Assembly: GCA_934132915.1 (NCBI GenBank)
Contig: CAKPAK010000001.1
Span: 1-64,000 of the forward strand
Length of the DNA: 64,000 nt
DNA from: an uncultured Bacilli bacterium
GTDB taxonomy: Bacteria > Bacillota_I > Bacilli_A > RF39 > UBA660
Direction: 5' to 3'
Shown here: in pieces, positions 45,353-54,846 of the stretch
Position numbering within the stretch: position 1 is the stretch's first letter
How the letters are laid out: every line of letters begins with the position of its first letter
Notes under the pieces: model-generated
What the model was told of the DNA's origin: nothing
What the model saw: only the letters and a program-made list of their open reading frames with translations
Database searches by the model: none
Position numbers and translations under genes: made by a program

Positions 45353-46766
45353 AAACAATTTCTCCATCCAAACTCCATGTTTTCACCTCAGTAATTTTAA
45401 CCGGAACAATCTGACCAATAAACGAATTATCTCCTTTCACATTAACCAGCTTCATCGTATCCGTATACCCCATCAACTTACCAGCTTTCTCGCTTTCCCC
45501 CTCAATCAAAACCAAAACAACACATCCCAAATACTTTTGATTATTCTCTAAAGCATACTGATTGATTTTTTCGTTTAACCTTTGTAATCTTTCCTTTTTC
45601 TCCTCTTCACTAGTACCATCTTCAAAACAACTAGCCGGTGTCCCCTCACGTTTAGAATAAATAAAAGTATAGGCCAAATCATACTTTAACTCATCCACTA
45701 AATCTAAAGTCTCCTGAAAATCCTCTTCCGTCTCCCCCGGAAACCCAACAATAATATCTGTCGTAATAGAAACATCAGGAATCATCTTCTTAATCTTATA
45801 AAACAACTCCCGATACTCATCTTTTGTATATTTTCTTCCCATCTTCTTTAAAATTTTACTGGATCCACTCTGAAGAGGCAAATGAATATAAGGCATAATA
45901 TTATCATATTTAGCAATCACCGCAATCATCTCATCAGTAAAATCCCAAGGATGTGAAGTCACAAATCGCACTCTCTGAATCCCCGTTTCAGCAACATCAC
46001 GAAGCAAATCTGCCATTCCATAATGAAACTCCAGATCCTTCCCATAAGCATTTACATTTTGCCCAAGCAAAGTAACTTCCAAATAGCCATCACGAACCAA
46101 ATCTTGCACTTCCTTCAAAATATCCTCTGGTAATCTACTCCTTTGTTTCCCTCTCGTATAAGGAACAATACAATAAGTACAAAACTTATCACAGCCATAC
46201 ATAATATTAATCCAAGCCTTATACTTAGAATCTCTCTTAACCGGAATTCCTTCAATAACTTCTCCCTCAATAGAAAATACCTCTAACTCTTGTTTCCGAT
46301 CCCTTAAAACATTCTTTAAATAAACAGGTAACTGATAAAAATTATGGGTTCCCATTACAATATCTACCCAAGGAAATTTTTCTTGAAGAGTCAAAGCTAC
46401 CCCTTCCTCTTGTGCCATACATCCACAAAAAACCGTAACAATATCCGCACGTGTTTCTTTCAAATGCTTAATTCGACCTAACATGCCCTGCACCTTATGA
46501 TGCGCATTTTCCCGAATCGCACAAGTGTTTAAAATCACCACATCCGCAGAGTCCATCTCCTCACACTTATCATATCCCATCTCTTCCATAATAGCCGAAA
46601 TATTCTCGCTATCATGAACATTCATCTGACATCCATAAGTATAAATACAGTATTTTTTCCCACAACCAACATTCTTCATCAAAGGAGGAACCGAATAAGC
46701 ATCCCTCCGCACAGAAACACTTTCTTGTGTTCGCACCCTAGCATCCTTTATTTTTGGTAAATTCAT
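45342..46766 (-). CDS. miaB: tRNA-2-methylthio-N6-dimethylallyladenosine synthase
   Basis: 474-aa radical-SAM enzyme (two 4Fe-4S clusters) that adds the methylthio group to i6A37 in tRNA. UPF0004 N-terminal domain with 'YTYGCQMNVHDSENISAIM' and Cys residues; radical-SAM motif 'YGCDKFCTYCIVPYTRG' (CxxxCxxC); C-terminal TRAM domain. Full length. The ATG at 46766 is preferred since AGGAG lies ~9 nt upstream; the TTG three codons earlier touches the site. YlbF-family gene overlaps the end. Confidence 0.95.
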   Translation of the reverse strand: MNLPKIKDARVRTQESVSVRRDAYSVPPLMKNVGCGKKYCIYTYGCQMNVHDSENISAIMEEMGYDKCEEMDSADVVILNTCAIRENAHHKVQGMLGRIKHLKETRADIVTVFCGCMAQEEGVALTLQEKFPWVDIVMGTHNFYQLPVYLKNVLRDRKQELEVFSIEGEVIEGIPVKRDSKYKAWINIMYGCDKFCTYCIVPYTRGKQRSRLPEDILKEVQDLVRDGYLEVTLLGQNVNAYGKDLEFHYGMADLLRDVAETGIQRVRFVTSHPWDFTDEMIAVIAKYDNIMPYIHLPLQSGSSKILKKMGRKYTKDEYRELFYKIKKMIPDVSITTDIIVGFPGETEEDFQETLDLVDELKYDLAYTFIYSKREGTPASCFEDGTSEEEKKERLQRLNEKINQYALENNQKYLGCVVLVLIEGESEKAGKLMGYTDTMKLVNVKGDNSFIGQIVPVKITEVKTWSLDGEIVYGE

Positions 46767-46832
46767 CTTTCTCAACTCCTACTTCTTAATTAAATTTTTA
46801 CTTGCTAAATAATTGTAATGATTAGAATATTC

Positions 46833-48632
46833 CTAAATTTCTTTTCGACTCTTATTCAAATAATAAGCAAGTTCATTTACTTGATACTCAAATCGATAAA
46901 TATTTGCCTCACTCAAATTTCTATAAAAACAAAAATCATAAATAAGATATTGATTAAACCCATCCGAATATCTCCGTCCCGGACTACTAGAATGAGAATA
47001 ACACGAAACATTCTGTCCCCGATGATAAGTTGGACAAGCAACATATTTCCCATTCGTATAGCCATCACGAATTCTCTGATAAGCTTCTCGCTCCGACAAG
47101 AAATCAGGCGAAACACCCCGCAATTTTTCCAATTGCTCCCGAATAAACGCATCACTTGGTAAATCAATCGCACGATACAAATAAGGAAGTTCAATATCCT
47201 TAAAATATTTTGCAATTCGATAATTCACAAGCACCATCGCCTCATGCACAATATTTGAAGACGGAGACACATCCGCCCGCAACGACTCATGATTAGGATC
47301 AGCCACAAATACATTCTGATACTCCCGATACTGTTTCCGAACAACATTCCCCTTTTTCCTTACCTCAGCAAAACAAGCAAGTTTTCGCAGCATCACCGCT
47401 AAAGAAGTATTTTCCTCTCCTAAAATCACGTCATCTGCCCCTTGATAAGTCAATCCATGTCGAACACAAATCCGACCACGAACAAAACGAAAATCATCTT
47501 CCATCACTTGATAACAAGAATCAAGATGAAAAATATAACTAATTACATTTCTCTCAACATAAGGTTGAAGAGAACAAATATCATCACAAACCGAAACAGG
47601 ATACAAAGGAATTTTACACCCTCGCAAATACAAAGTCTCTACCCGTTTCTTTGCCTCCAAATCAGTAATAGAACCAAACGGAACAATCGAAGGAATATCC
47701 GTAATATGAACATACAAATAATATGTCCCATCGAAATTCTCCTCAAGATAAATCGCATCATCCAAACAAAGAGCACTCTCACCATCAATCGTCACACAAT
47801 CCTGATAGCGAAAATCAGTCCGATCATCGCCATTAACCGAAAAAGACTTAACCTCCTCCAAAATAGAAGGCAAAAAGGAAAAAGAAACCCGATAGCGCTC
47901 TTCTAACTGATCTAAAGTAATACTAAAATTCGGATCAAACAACTCAATAAGCCGAATAACATGCATCTTTAAAGACAACTTAGATTTCTGAATAATTCCA
48001 ACATAATAATCCTTCTCCTGCATTAATTGATGACGATACTTACTATTCATAAATAAAAGAATAATATGATAAAAATATTCAATTTCCTCTACATGACTCT
48101 CATCTAAATAAATATAACGCTTCAAAAGAACCCCAAAGAAATTATCCCCATCTTTATCCCGACTCGCAAGAAGCCCATCACTATCCTGCAAAAATCGTTC
48201 AATTAAAGCAACATTCTTCTCTTCAAAAACCAAATAAGATAAATATTTCACTTTCTTATTTTTTACCTGATTCATCGCTTGTTGATCAGCAGAAAATAAA
48301 ATTTCCTGAATCCGAACAAGCACTTCCCTTACCTTAATTTGATCTTTTAATTTCCAATTACTAATCTTATGATTCAAATCAATAATTGACCCTGATAAAA
48401 ATTTTATCTCTGCACCTGATACAAGAGAAATACTCCCCTCAACCAAATTCAAAAGATAATCCACCCGACTTCGATTCTGATCATAATGCCGCATCAAAGT
48501 AAAAATAGCATTAAAGATTCCTTCAATCGTACTCGGATAATCTTCCTCTAAATAAGAAATGACTTCCTCCAAATCGCTAGAAGAATCAAGAATATATTTC
48601 TTAATTTCCTTACTATTTAAAATATTTTCCAT
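46833..48632 (-). CDS. RNB-domain (RNase II/R-like) protein with altered active site
   Basis: 599 aa. Residues ~1-270 are a helical domain not like the cold-shock domains of RNase R; the RNB domain covers ~270-590 ('CVTIDGESALCLDDAIYLEE', 'YLYVHITDIPSIVP', 'RGCKIPLYPVSVCDD', 'SSSPGRRYSDGFNQY'). No C-terminal S1 domain is seen. In RNase II the four Asp of the metal site lie in D-x5-D-x-DD; here the second is Cys (TIDGESALCLDDA), and two acidic residues nearby become Ser/Leu. So exonuclease activity may be reduced or changed. A GTG just upstream is an alternative start; the ATG at 48632 has AAGGGGGA upstream. Function inferred: 3'-5' RNA turnover or inactive derivative. Confidence 0.8.
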   Translation of the reverse strand: MENILNSKEIKKYILDSSSDLEEVISYLEEDYPSTIEGIFNAIFTLMRHYDQNRSRVDYLLNLVEGSISLVSGAEIKFLSGSIIDLNHKISNWKLKDQIKVREVLVRIQEILFSADQQAMNQVKNKKVKYLSYLVFEEKNVALIERFLQDSDGLLASRDKDGDNFFGVLLKRYIYLDESHVEEIEYFYHIILLFMNSKYRHQLMQEKDYYVGIIQKSKLSLKMHVIRLIELFDPNFSITLDQLEERYRVSFSFLPSILEEVKSFSVNGDDRTDFRYQDCVTIDGESALCLDDAIYLEENFDGTYYLYVHITDIPSIVPFGSITDLEAKKRVETLYLRGCKIPLYPVSVCDDICSLQPYVERNVISYIFHLDSCYQVMEDDFRFVRGRICVRHGLTYQGADDVILGEENTSLAVMLRKLACFAEVRKKGNVVRKQYREYQNVFVADPNHESLRADVSPSSNIVHEAMVLVNYRIAKYFKDIELPYLYRAIDLPSDAFIREQLEKLRGVSPDFLSEREAYQRIRDGYTNGKYVACPTYHRGQNVSCYSHSSSPGRRYSDGFNQYLIYDFCFYRNLSEANIYRFEYQVNELAYYLNKSRKEI

Positions 48633-48673
48633 CACATATCCCCCTTACCTTATTTTATGAAAAAAGAAAAATA

Positions 48674-50476
48674 TTAATCATCTTGAATTTCTTCCGTACG
48701 AAGAACCGACAAAAAAGCTTCACTTGGAATAGAAACATGCCCAATTTCTTTCATCTTTTTCTTTCCTTCTTTTTGTTTTTCCAACAATTTTCTCTTTCGC
48801 GTAATGTCGCCTCCATAACATTTCGCAAGCACATTCTTCCGCATTGCTTTAATGTCTGCCCGAGCAATCACTTTACTTCCAATCGTTGCTTGAATTGGAA
48901 CTTCAAACATTTGCCGAGGAATCAATTTCTTTAAATTATCGACAATTACTCTAGCCCGATGATAAGCAAAATCCCGATGAACAATAATGGATAAAGCATC
49001 CACGACTTCCCCATTTAATAAAATATCCATCTTCACCAAATCACTAGTCTTATTTCCAATAATATCATAATCCATAGAAGCATATCCCTTGGTATAACTC
49101 TTTAACTTATCAAAAAAATCATAAACAATCTCTGATAAAGGAAGTTCATAATGAATATTAACTCTCGTCTCATCCACATACTCCATCGACAAATAAGTTC
49201 CTCGCTTATTCTGACACAATTCCATAATATTTCCAACATAATTACTCGGAACAAATATACTTGTCCGAACATAAGGTTCCCGAATCTCTCGAATTTTTAC
49301 CCGTTCCGGAAACTCACTCGGATTATCAATAAAAATCACCGTACCATCCGTTAAAGTAATTTCGTAAATGACCGATGGACTCGTTGCGATCAATTCAATA
49401 TGAAATTCCCGTTCAATACGTTCAACAATAATCTCCATATGCAAAAGACCCAAAAATCCCGTTCGAAAACCAAACCCTAACGTCGTAGAAGACTCCGTTT
49501 CAAAAACCAAACTAGCATCATTAATCTGCAATTTCTCCAAAGCTTCTCGTAAAGCCGAATATTTCTTTGAATCAATTGGATATAACCCACAATACACCAT
49601 AGGCTTCATTTTCCGATATCCAGGCAAAGCAACAGGAGAAGGATCATCCGCTAAAGTAATCGTATCGCCAACACGAACATCACGAATATCTTTAATACTT
49701 GCACAAACATAACCAACCTCTCCTTCAACCAACCTATCCGTCTTTACCGTACTAGGAGTATGAAAACCCAACTCAGTAACATCATAACAAGCCCCAGTCG
49801 TTTTCATCATAATTCTAGATGAAGTAGTCAACACTCCGGATACCACTCGAACCAAAGCAACCACCCCACGATACGGATCAAAATAACTATCAAAAATTAA
49901 ACATTTCAAATGTTTATCATCCTGCTTCTTTGGTGCCGGAACTTTTTCAATAATCTTATCTAAAAGTAAATCTACACCCTCACCCGTTTTCCCTGAAGTA
50001 AAAACAACATCATCCGGATCAAACTCAAACGTATCAACCAATTCTTGCTTCCTCAACTCAGGCTCTGCATTAGGTAAATCAATCTTATTCACAACCGGAA
50101 TAATCTCCAAATCATTATCAAGTGCTAAATAAACATTAGCAAGAGTTTGTGCTTCAATCCCCTGCGTTGCATCCACAACCAGAACAGCTCCCTCACAAGC
50201 AGCCAAAGATCGGGATACCTCATAACTAAAATCAACATGCCCAGGAGTATCAATCAAATTTAAAATATAGCCCTGGTACTGAAGCCTCACCGCATTCAAT
50301 TTAATCGTAATTCCGCGTTCCCGCTCAATATCCATATTATCTAAGATCTGATCTTTCATCATCCGTTTATCTACCGCATTTGTTTTTTCTAAAATTCGAT
50401 CCGCTAAAGTGCTCTTCCCATGATCAATATGAGCAATAATACTAAAATTTCTAATCTTCTCTTGCATAACCAACAA
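48674..50476 (-). CDS. lepA: Elongation factor 4
   Basis: 600-aa GTPase that back-translocates the ribosome. G1 [10 protein letters not shown]2 region '[13 protein letters not shown]', G3 DTPGHVDF, G4 NKIDLP, C-terminal LepA domain '[30 protein letters not shown]' are all present. Length normal. The TTG at 50476 is favoured because AAAGGTG is 5 nt upstream; an ATG three codons later is the alternative. Cytosolic/membrane-associated. Confidence 0.95.
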   Translation of the reverse strand: MLVMQEKIRNFSIIAHIDHGKSTLADRILEKTNAVDKRMMKDQILDNMDIERERGITIKLNAVRLQYQGYILNLIDTPGHVDFSYEVSRSLAACEGAVLVVDATQGIEAQTLANVYLALDNDLEIIPVVNKIDLPNAEPELRKQELVDTFEFDPDDVVFTSGKTGEGVDLLLDKIIEKVPAPKKQDDKHLKCLIFDSYFDPYRGVVALVRVVSGVLTTSSRIMMKTTGACYDVTELGFHTPSTVKTDRLVEGEVGYVCASIKDIRDVRVGDTITLADDPSPVALPGYRKMKPMVYCGLYPIDSKKYSALREALEKLQINDASLVFETESSTTLGFGFRTGFLGLLHMEIIVERIEREFHIELIATSPSVIYEITLTDGTVIFIDNPSEFPERVKIREIREPYVRTSIFVPSNYVGNIMELCQNKRGTYLSMEYVDETRVNIHYELPLSEIVYDFFDKLKSYTKGYASMDYDIIGNKTSDLVKMDILLNGEVVDALSIIVHRDFAYHRARVIVDNLKKLIPRQMFEVPIQATIGSKVIARADIKAMRKNVLAKCYGGDITRKRKLLEKQKEGKKKMKEIGHVSIPSEAFLSVLRTEEIQDD

Positions 50477-50491
50477 TCACGCACCTTTCTT

Positions 50492-50740
50492 CTAATTATA
50501 GCAAACAAGCCCTAAAATAACAATCCAAACCAAACAAAATAAATAAACAAAATAAAATTTGGCCTTCCGCGTTTTATGATGAAACAAAAACATCCCGACC
50601 ATCATTCCAAAACAACCACCTAAAAAAGACAAAACAAGCAAAACATGCTCTGGTACCCGCCACCAATGATGAATTGCTTTCCACTTATCTAACCCACATA
50701 AAAGAAAAGCAAGAAAATTCATACTAAGAAAATAAATCAT
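50492..50740 (-). CDS. DUF1294 small membrane protein
   Basis: 82 aa. Two TM helices with the family motif 'N..aF.l.g.DK..A' here as MNFLAFLLCGLDKWKA, 'WRVPEHVLLVLSFLGGCFGMMVGMFLFHHKT'. Family of unknown function, sometimes fused to cold-shock domains. The ATG overlaps the end of the RluA-type gene by 17 bp and has CAGGAG upstream, so it is co-translated. Confidence 0.85.
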   Translation of the reverse strand: MIYFLSMNFLAFLLCGLDKWKAIHHWWRVPEHVLLVLSFLGGCFGMMVGMFLFHHKTRKAKFYFVYLFCLVWIVILGLVCYN

Positions 50741-51575
50741 AAAACTCCTGAGGAACTTTCGATAAATAAGTCATCACTTGATGCGTAATGGGATCAATAA
50801 AAGAAATTTCGTAATGATGAAGGGCCAACCGCTTTAAAGGATTATCCTTACTATAATATTTTTTATCTCCTAAAATAGGATAACCAGCCTCCGAAAAATG
50901 AACCCGAATTTGATTTTTTCTTCCCGTTTGAATAGAAACATCTAACATCGTATAATTTGCATTACCTAAAATTGGGCAATAATCCGTAATCGCCCGCTTT
51001 CCCCCAACATGAGTAGAATGCGTAAATGTTCGCCTATCTTCATACAAATAATTATCAATATGTCCGTGTTCTTTAATTACACCCGCAACAACCGCAATAT
51101 ACCCCCGCTTCTTCACAATCTGATTCCAATCTTTTTGTAACATTTCTTTTAGCCACTCATGCTTCACAAAAATCACCAAACCAGATGTTTCCTTATCAAT
51201 TCGATTCACAATAAAAGCATATTCCCCTTTTTCATTTAAATAGCGCCGAACCCGTCGATACAAAGTATCCTCTTGTTCTCTTAATTGTTTAGAAGTACTG
51301 ATCGATAAAATTCCTGCTTCCTTATCAACCACTAAATAATTCTCATCCTCATACACAACACAAATAGAATCATGAAAAGAAGAATTTTTACAAATCGTCA
51401 AAACATCCCCTTCATTTAACAAATAAGGCAACTTCTTTACTTCACTATTATTTACAGCAACATAACCAAGCCTCACATAAGTTTTTACTTTATTCTTAGC
51501 AACCCCTAAACCAGTCAAATATTGAACCAAATCACAAGTTACTTTTATTTCATACTTTTTTTCTTTCTTCTTCAT
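50724..51575 (-). CDS. RluA-family pseudouridine synthase with S4 domain
   Basis: 283 aa. N-terminal S4 RNA-binding domain (residues ~10-75; 'VAKNKVKTYVRLGYVAVNNSEVKKLPYLLNEGD'), then the catalytic domain with 'NRIDKETSGLVIFVK' holding the catalytic Asp and 'RKNQIRVHFSEAGYPILGD'. RluD-like members make pseudouridines in 23S rRNA; exact site unknown. Its end overlaps the DUF1294 gene. Confidence 0.92.
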   Translation of the reverse strand: MKKKEKKYEIKVTCDLVQYLTGLGVAKNKVKTYVRLGYVAVNNSEVKKLPYLLNEGDVLTICKNSSFHDSICVVYEDENYLVVDKEAGILSISTSKQLREQEDTLYRRVRRYLNEKGEYAFIVNRIDKETSGLVIFVKHEWLKEMLQKDWNQIVKKRGYIAVVAGVIKEHGHIDNYLYEDRRTFTHSTHVGGKRAITDYCPILGNANYTMLDVSIQTGRKNQIRVHFSEAGYPILGDKKYYSKDNPLKRLALHHYEISFIDPITHQVMTYLSKVPQEFYDLFS

Positions 51576-51607
51576 CTTTAAAACCTCACTACAGACATTA
51601 TATCACA

Positions 51608-51636
51608 GAAAAAAACCATAGCAAAATTGATATGGC
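51608..51636 (-). terminator. Rho-independent terminator
   Basis: Minus strand CCATA (51631-51635 complement) and TATGG (51616-51620 complement) with a 10-nt loop, then seven T. Placed between the 111-aa gene and the RluA-type gene, so the latter starts a new transcript. Confidence 0.65.
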
Positions 51637-51684
51637 CTTAAAATCAAATTTTTTCCTAATAATAAAAAATAAAAAAATATCACA

Positions 51685-52020
51685 TTACTCCCGAATTAAT
51701 TTTTTTACACGCCCATTTTCATCAAAAGAAAAATCATCTTTTTCATAAGCTTTTCGAATCATATAATCACATAACTTTTTCAAAGCAAGAACCTTTCCTT
51801 TACTTGTCGTTTTCAACTTATAAGAATTTAAAGAAAATAAATTAATTTTTTCTAAACCACTTTGAATAAAATAACGAATAAATTCTTCTTCATTTTGAAA
51901 AACATAAACCAAATTAAACGGAATTTCTCCCGAAGAATACACTTTATTTGTTTCTTCAACTAACTTAAAACTTTCAATAAACAAGCTAACTTCCAAATCA
52001 AATTCTTTTTGATAATTCAT
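51685..52020 (-). CDS. Hypothetical protein
   Basis: 111 aa, not recognised; mixed helical/strand, charged, no membrane or signal segment. Phe/Tyr/Lys-rich with 'EEEFIRYFIQSGLEKINLFSL' and a C-terminal 'FDENGRVKKLIRE'. It is preceded by the rubrerythrin terminator, so it is likely a separate unit, and followed by another terminator. Function unknown. Confidence 0.55.
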   Translation of the reverse strand: MNYQKEFDLEVSLFIESFKLVEETNKVYSSGEIPFNLVYVFQNEEEFIRYFIQSGLEKINLFSLNSYKLKTTSKGKVLALKKLCDYMIRKAYEKDDFSFDENGRVKKLIRE

Positions 52021-52043
52021 ACATCATTTCCCCTTTGATCAAA

Positions 52044-52073
52044 CAAAAAAAGAATTGGCGCAAACCAACTCTT
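52044..52073 (-). terminator. Rubrerythrin terminator
   Basis: Minus strand AGAGTTGG-TTTGCG-CCAATTCT (G-U pair) followed by T-run, overlapping the last base of the rubrerythrin stop codon. Confidence 0.8.
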
Positions 52074-52611
52074 AATAATTTTCAGCTTTAATCTCAAAAT
52101 AACTCTTTGGATGTGCGCAAATAGGACAAACTTCTGGCGCTTCTTTTCCAATAACAATATGCCCACAATTACGACATTTCCAAATTTTTTCTCCATCTTT
52201 CGAAAAAACTAAACCATCATTAACATTATCCAGTAACCGACGATACCGCTCTTCATGTTCCTTTTCAATTTGAGCAACTCCCTCAAAAAGATAAGCCAAG
52301 CGATCAAAACCCTCTTCACGAGCAGTCTTAGCAAATTCCTGATACATATCCGTCCACTCATAATTTTCTCCTTCAGCAGCAGCCAATAAATTAGCCGCTG
52401 TATCAGGAATGGAGCCTCCATTTAATTCCTTAAACCACATCTTAGCATGCTCTTTTTCATTATTTGCCGTCTCCTCAAAAATAGCCGCAATCTGCTCATA
52501 GCCATCTTTTCTAGCTTTACTAGCAAAGTAAGTATACTTATTCCTAGCTTGACTTTCCCCTGCAAAAGCAGTCATTAAATTTTTCTCTGTTTGACTTCCT
52601 TTTAATTCCAT
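52072..52611 (-). CDS. rbr: Rubrerythrin
   Basis: 179 aa. Ferritin-like di-iron domain (residues ~1-140) with the metal ligands in '[19 protein letters not shown]', '[12 protein letters not shown]' and '[12 protein letters not shown]', then a rubredoxin domain with two Cys pairs 'CRNCG' and '[11 protein letters not shown]'. It acts as NADH-linked peroxidase/oxidative-stress protection in anaerobes. Start at 52611 rather than 52620, because AAGGAAGG touches the earlier ATG. Monocistronic with its own terminator. Supports anaerobic lifestyle. Confidence 0.95.
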   Translation of the reverse strand: MELKGSQTEKNLMTAFAGESQARNKYTYFASKARKDGYEQIAAIFEETANNEKEHAKMWFKELNGGSIPDTAANLLAAAEGENYEWTDMYQEFAKTAREEGFDRLAYLFEGVAQIEKEHEERYRRLLDNVNDGLVFSKDGEKIWKCRNCGHIVIGKEAPEVCPICAHPKSYFEIKAENY

Positions 52612-52681
52612 AATTATCATCCTTCCTTTTCATGTTCTTCCATTGTATCATATTTTTTTCTTTTTGGAGAGAAGTTAACTA

Positions 52682-53779
52682 TTAATTTTTAACCCGACTT
52701 AACTTTACTTCCATTTTCTTTACACGATTATTTCTCATAATTTCAATAGAAACTTTTTCTCCAGGCTGATGTTGATAAAGATAGTAACGCAATTCAGCAA
52801 CTCCAGATACTTTTTCTCCACCAAGTGATAAAATAATATCGCCTTTTTTTAATCCCGCACGACGAGCTGGTGAATTACTAGAAACCTCAGTAACGACAAC
52901 ACCTTCTTTTACCGAAGAAGGAACATTGATTCCATTTTGCCACAAATAGTAACTATTACTAACATCTAACATCCCAATTCCTAAATAAGGACGCTCAACC
53001 ACATCTCCTTTTTCTAAAACAGAAGCATAATAAATTGCATCTTCAATAGGAATGGCAAAGCCAATTCCCTCCACCTTAGAATCCACCAATTTCATATTAG
53101 TAATTCCAATCACTTCTCCATTAATATTACAAATTGGTCCACCACTATTTCCTGGATTAATTGCCGCATCAGTTTGCAATACTTTCATATAATAATCCGA
53201 TTGTGTATCATTAGATAAAGCCACTGCGACCAATCTATCTTTTCCCGAAAGAATTCCCTTTGTAACAGTCCCTGCATAATCAGCCCCCTCCGGAGAACCA
53301 ACCGTAAAGACCGTATCACCAACTCTAACCTTGCTCGAATCCCCCATCACCGCAACATGTTGAACAGCACTAGCATCCACAACCAACACCGCAATATCCG
53401 AATAAGCTTCACTACCACGAACCGTTGCCTCAATCTCTCGTTTATCAGACAAAACAACTTTTACTTGACTAACCCCAGCCACCACATGATGATTCGTCAT
53501 AATATAAGCCTTTTTTCCATCATTACGATAAATAAACCCAGTCCCAGTAGAAGCTAAATTATCCTCAGAAAAACCTTCCACCACCACAACCGAATCATAA
53601 ACATTTAAAACACCCTTAGAAATCGTATCTTCTTCATCCACTTGCTTATTCCCAATCAAAATCACACGATTACGATCTTGAGGAAAAACAAGAGAAAAAA
53701 CAAAAACACCAACCGAACCACAAATAAATGACAATAATACCGTAATCGTTAAAATAATTCTTATCTCACTTTTTTTCAT
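52682..53779 (-). CDS. HtrA/DegP-type membrane-anchored serine protease
   Basis: 365 aa. N-terminal TM helix (~8-30) anchors a trypsin-like domain with the triad His (TNHHVVAG), Asp (YSDIAVL) and Ser (NPGNSGGP), and one C-terminal PDZ domain ('NSPARRAGLKKGDIILSLGGEKV'). Quality-control protease/chaperone outside the membrane under heat or envelope stress. GAGGAGAAG precedes the ATG. Only one PDZ, typical for Gram-positive HtrA. Confidence 0.93.
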   Translation of the reverse strand: MKKSEIRIILTITVLLSFICGSVGVFVFSLVFPQDRNRVILIGNKQVDEEDTISKGVLNVYDSVVVVEGFSEDNLASTGTGFIYRNDGKKAYIMTNHHVVAGVSQVKVVLSDKREIEATVRGSEAYSDIAVLVVDASAVQHVAVMGDSSKVRVGDTVFTVGSPEGADYAGTVTKGILSGKDRLVAVALSNDTQSDYYMKVLQTDAAINPGNSGGPICNINGEVIGITNMKLVDSKVEGIGFAIPIEDAIYYASVLEKGDVVERPYLGIGMLDVSNSYYLWQNGINVPSSVKEGVVVTEVSSNSPARRAGLKKGDIILSLGGEKVSGVAELRYYLYQHQPGEKVSIEIMRNNRVKKMEVKLSRVKN

Positions 53780-53793
53780 TTTCTTCTCCTCGC

Positions 53794-54720
53794 TTACAAA
53801 TTTACTAAATCCATATAATTTTTAGGAACACCCATACGATCTAATATTTTTTCAATAGGAATAGAATCCACCGCACCATCAAGTTTTTCAATTTCATACT
53901 CAATCTCTCGCATCATCACCCGAAAATCATCTTTTCGAAGCAAATACTTACAAATAATAAAAACCGCAAAAATATCATTTTTTCCATAAATATATTCATC
54001 ATCCATCCTCGGAATCTCCAAACGTTCATGATAAGGCGTATTCAAAATAGCATTTTCTGAACGATGTTCATACACAATATCCTCATGTGCACACAAATTA
54101 CGATAATTAGACAAAATTGGTAAGAAATTCTCTAAATAATCGGTCGTTACCCCAAAAACATCCGCAATAGCGACCTGATCCTCCGGCTTTAAAATTAAAA
54201 ATAACTCCGTTACAATCCCAAAAGACAAAACCTTCACAAGTACCCATAAAGGAATATAGCCATAATTATTCATATAATGCATCGTCGCCATATGATGCGC
54301 CCCATTCACCCGAATTTGCCGTTTCATCTTTTCAATAACATCCCGAACTCGCCTAGACTTACTTCGATCCATCGTAAAATTTTTTGGATTCAAATAATCT
54401 TTATCCCGATACCCATATTTCCGAGATAACTGATAGGAAATAATTGATTTCATCTGATTCTCAACAATCAACAAATTCTTAAATAAAATATTCCGAAAAT
54501 AACGATCAAACAAAAAAATAGAATATAATTCCCGAAAAGTTGCCCCCACAACAAAAGTCTTATCTTGATAAGAATTCATCAAAAGAATACGATACCCATT
54601 AATAAAAAAATAATTCTCACGAAGTAATATCTCATGGGCAAGGCTCTCATCCTCAATAATTAACCCCTTATTTTTTAAAATTTCTAACTGCTCATCGATT
54701 GTCTTAAAAAGCTTCTCCAT
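53794..54720 (-). CDS. Abi_2 (AbiD/AbiF-like) protein with HEPN-type motif
   Basis: 308 aa. Family pattern 'ILLRENYFFINGYRILL', 'ATFRELYSIFLFDRYFRNILFKNLLIVENQMKSII' and the conserved 'SNYRNLCAHEDIVYEH', which contains R-x4-H (RNLCAH), the HEPN RNase motif also seen in Cas13 and abortive-infection proteins. Known Abi_2 proteins block phage by abortive infection. The start at 54720 is the fourth of adjacent start codons, with GTAGGTG spaced 6 nt. It lies alone between htrA and rarA, in a housekeeping context, so it may be either a defence cargo or a resident gene. Confidence 0.85.
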   Translation of the reverse strand: MEKLFKTIDEQLEILKNKGLIIEDESLAHEILLRENYFFINGYRILLMNSYQDKTFVVGATFRELYSIFLFDRYFRNILFKNLLIVENQMKSIISYQLSRKYGYRDKDYLNPKNFTMDRSKSRRVRDVIEKMKRQIRVNGAHHMATMHYMNNYGYIPLWVLVKVLSFGIVTELFLILKPEDQVAIADVFGVTTDYLENFLPILSNYRNLCAHEDIVYEHRSENAILNTPYHERLEIPRMDDEYIYGKNDIFAVFIICKYLLRKDDFRVMMREIEYEIEKLDGAVDSIPIEKILDRMGVPKNYMDLVNL

Positions 54721-54794
54721 CATCATCACCTACTTGTACTATTCTAATAATAGTATAGCATGATTTCTGAAAAAAAGATACCATCTTTCATCAA

Positions 54795-54823
54795 TTTACA
54801 ATCCCCAAACATCATGTTATAAT
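54795..54823 (+). promoter_or_regulatory. Promoter of rarA
   Basis: TTTACA (54795-54800), 17-nt spacer, TATAAT (54818-54823) upstream of rarA, giving a leader of ~17 nt; GAAAGAAGG ribosome site precedes the ATG at 54847. Confidence 0.8.
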
Positions 54824-54846
54824 AAAAAAACGAAAGAAGGATACAA

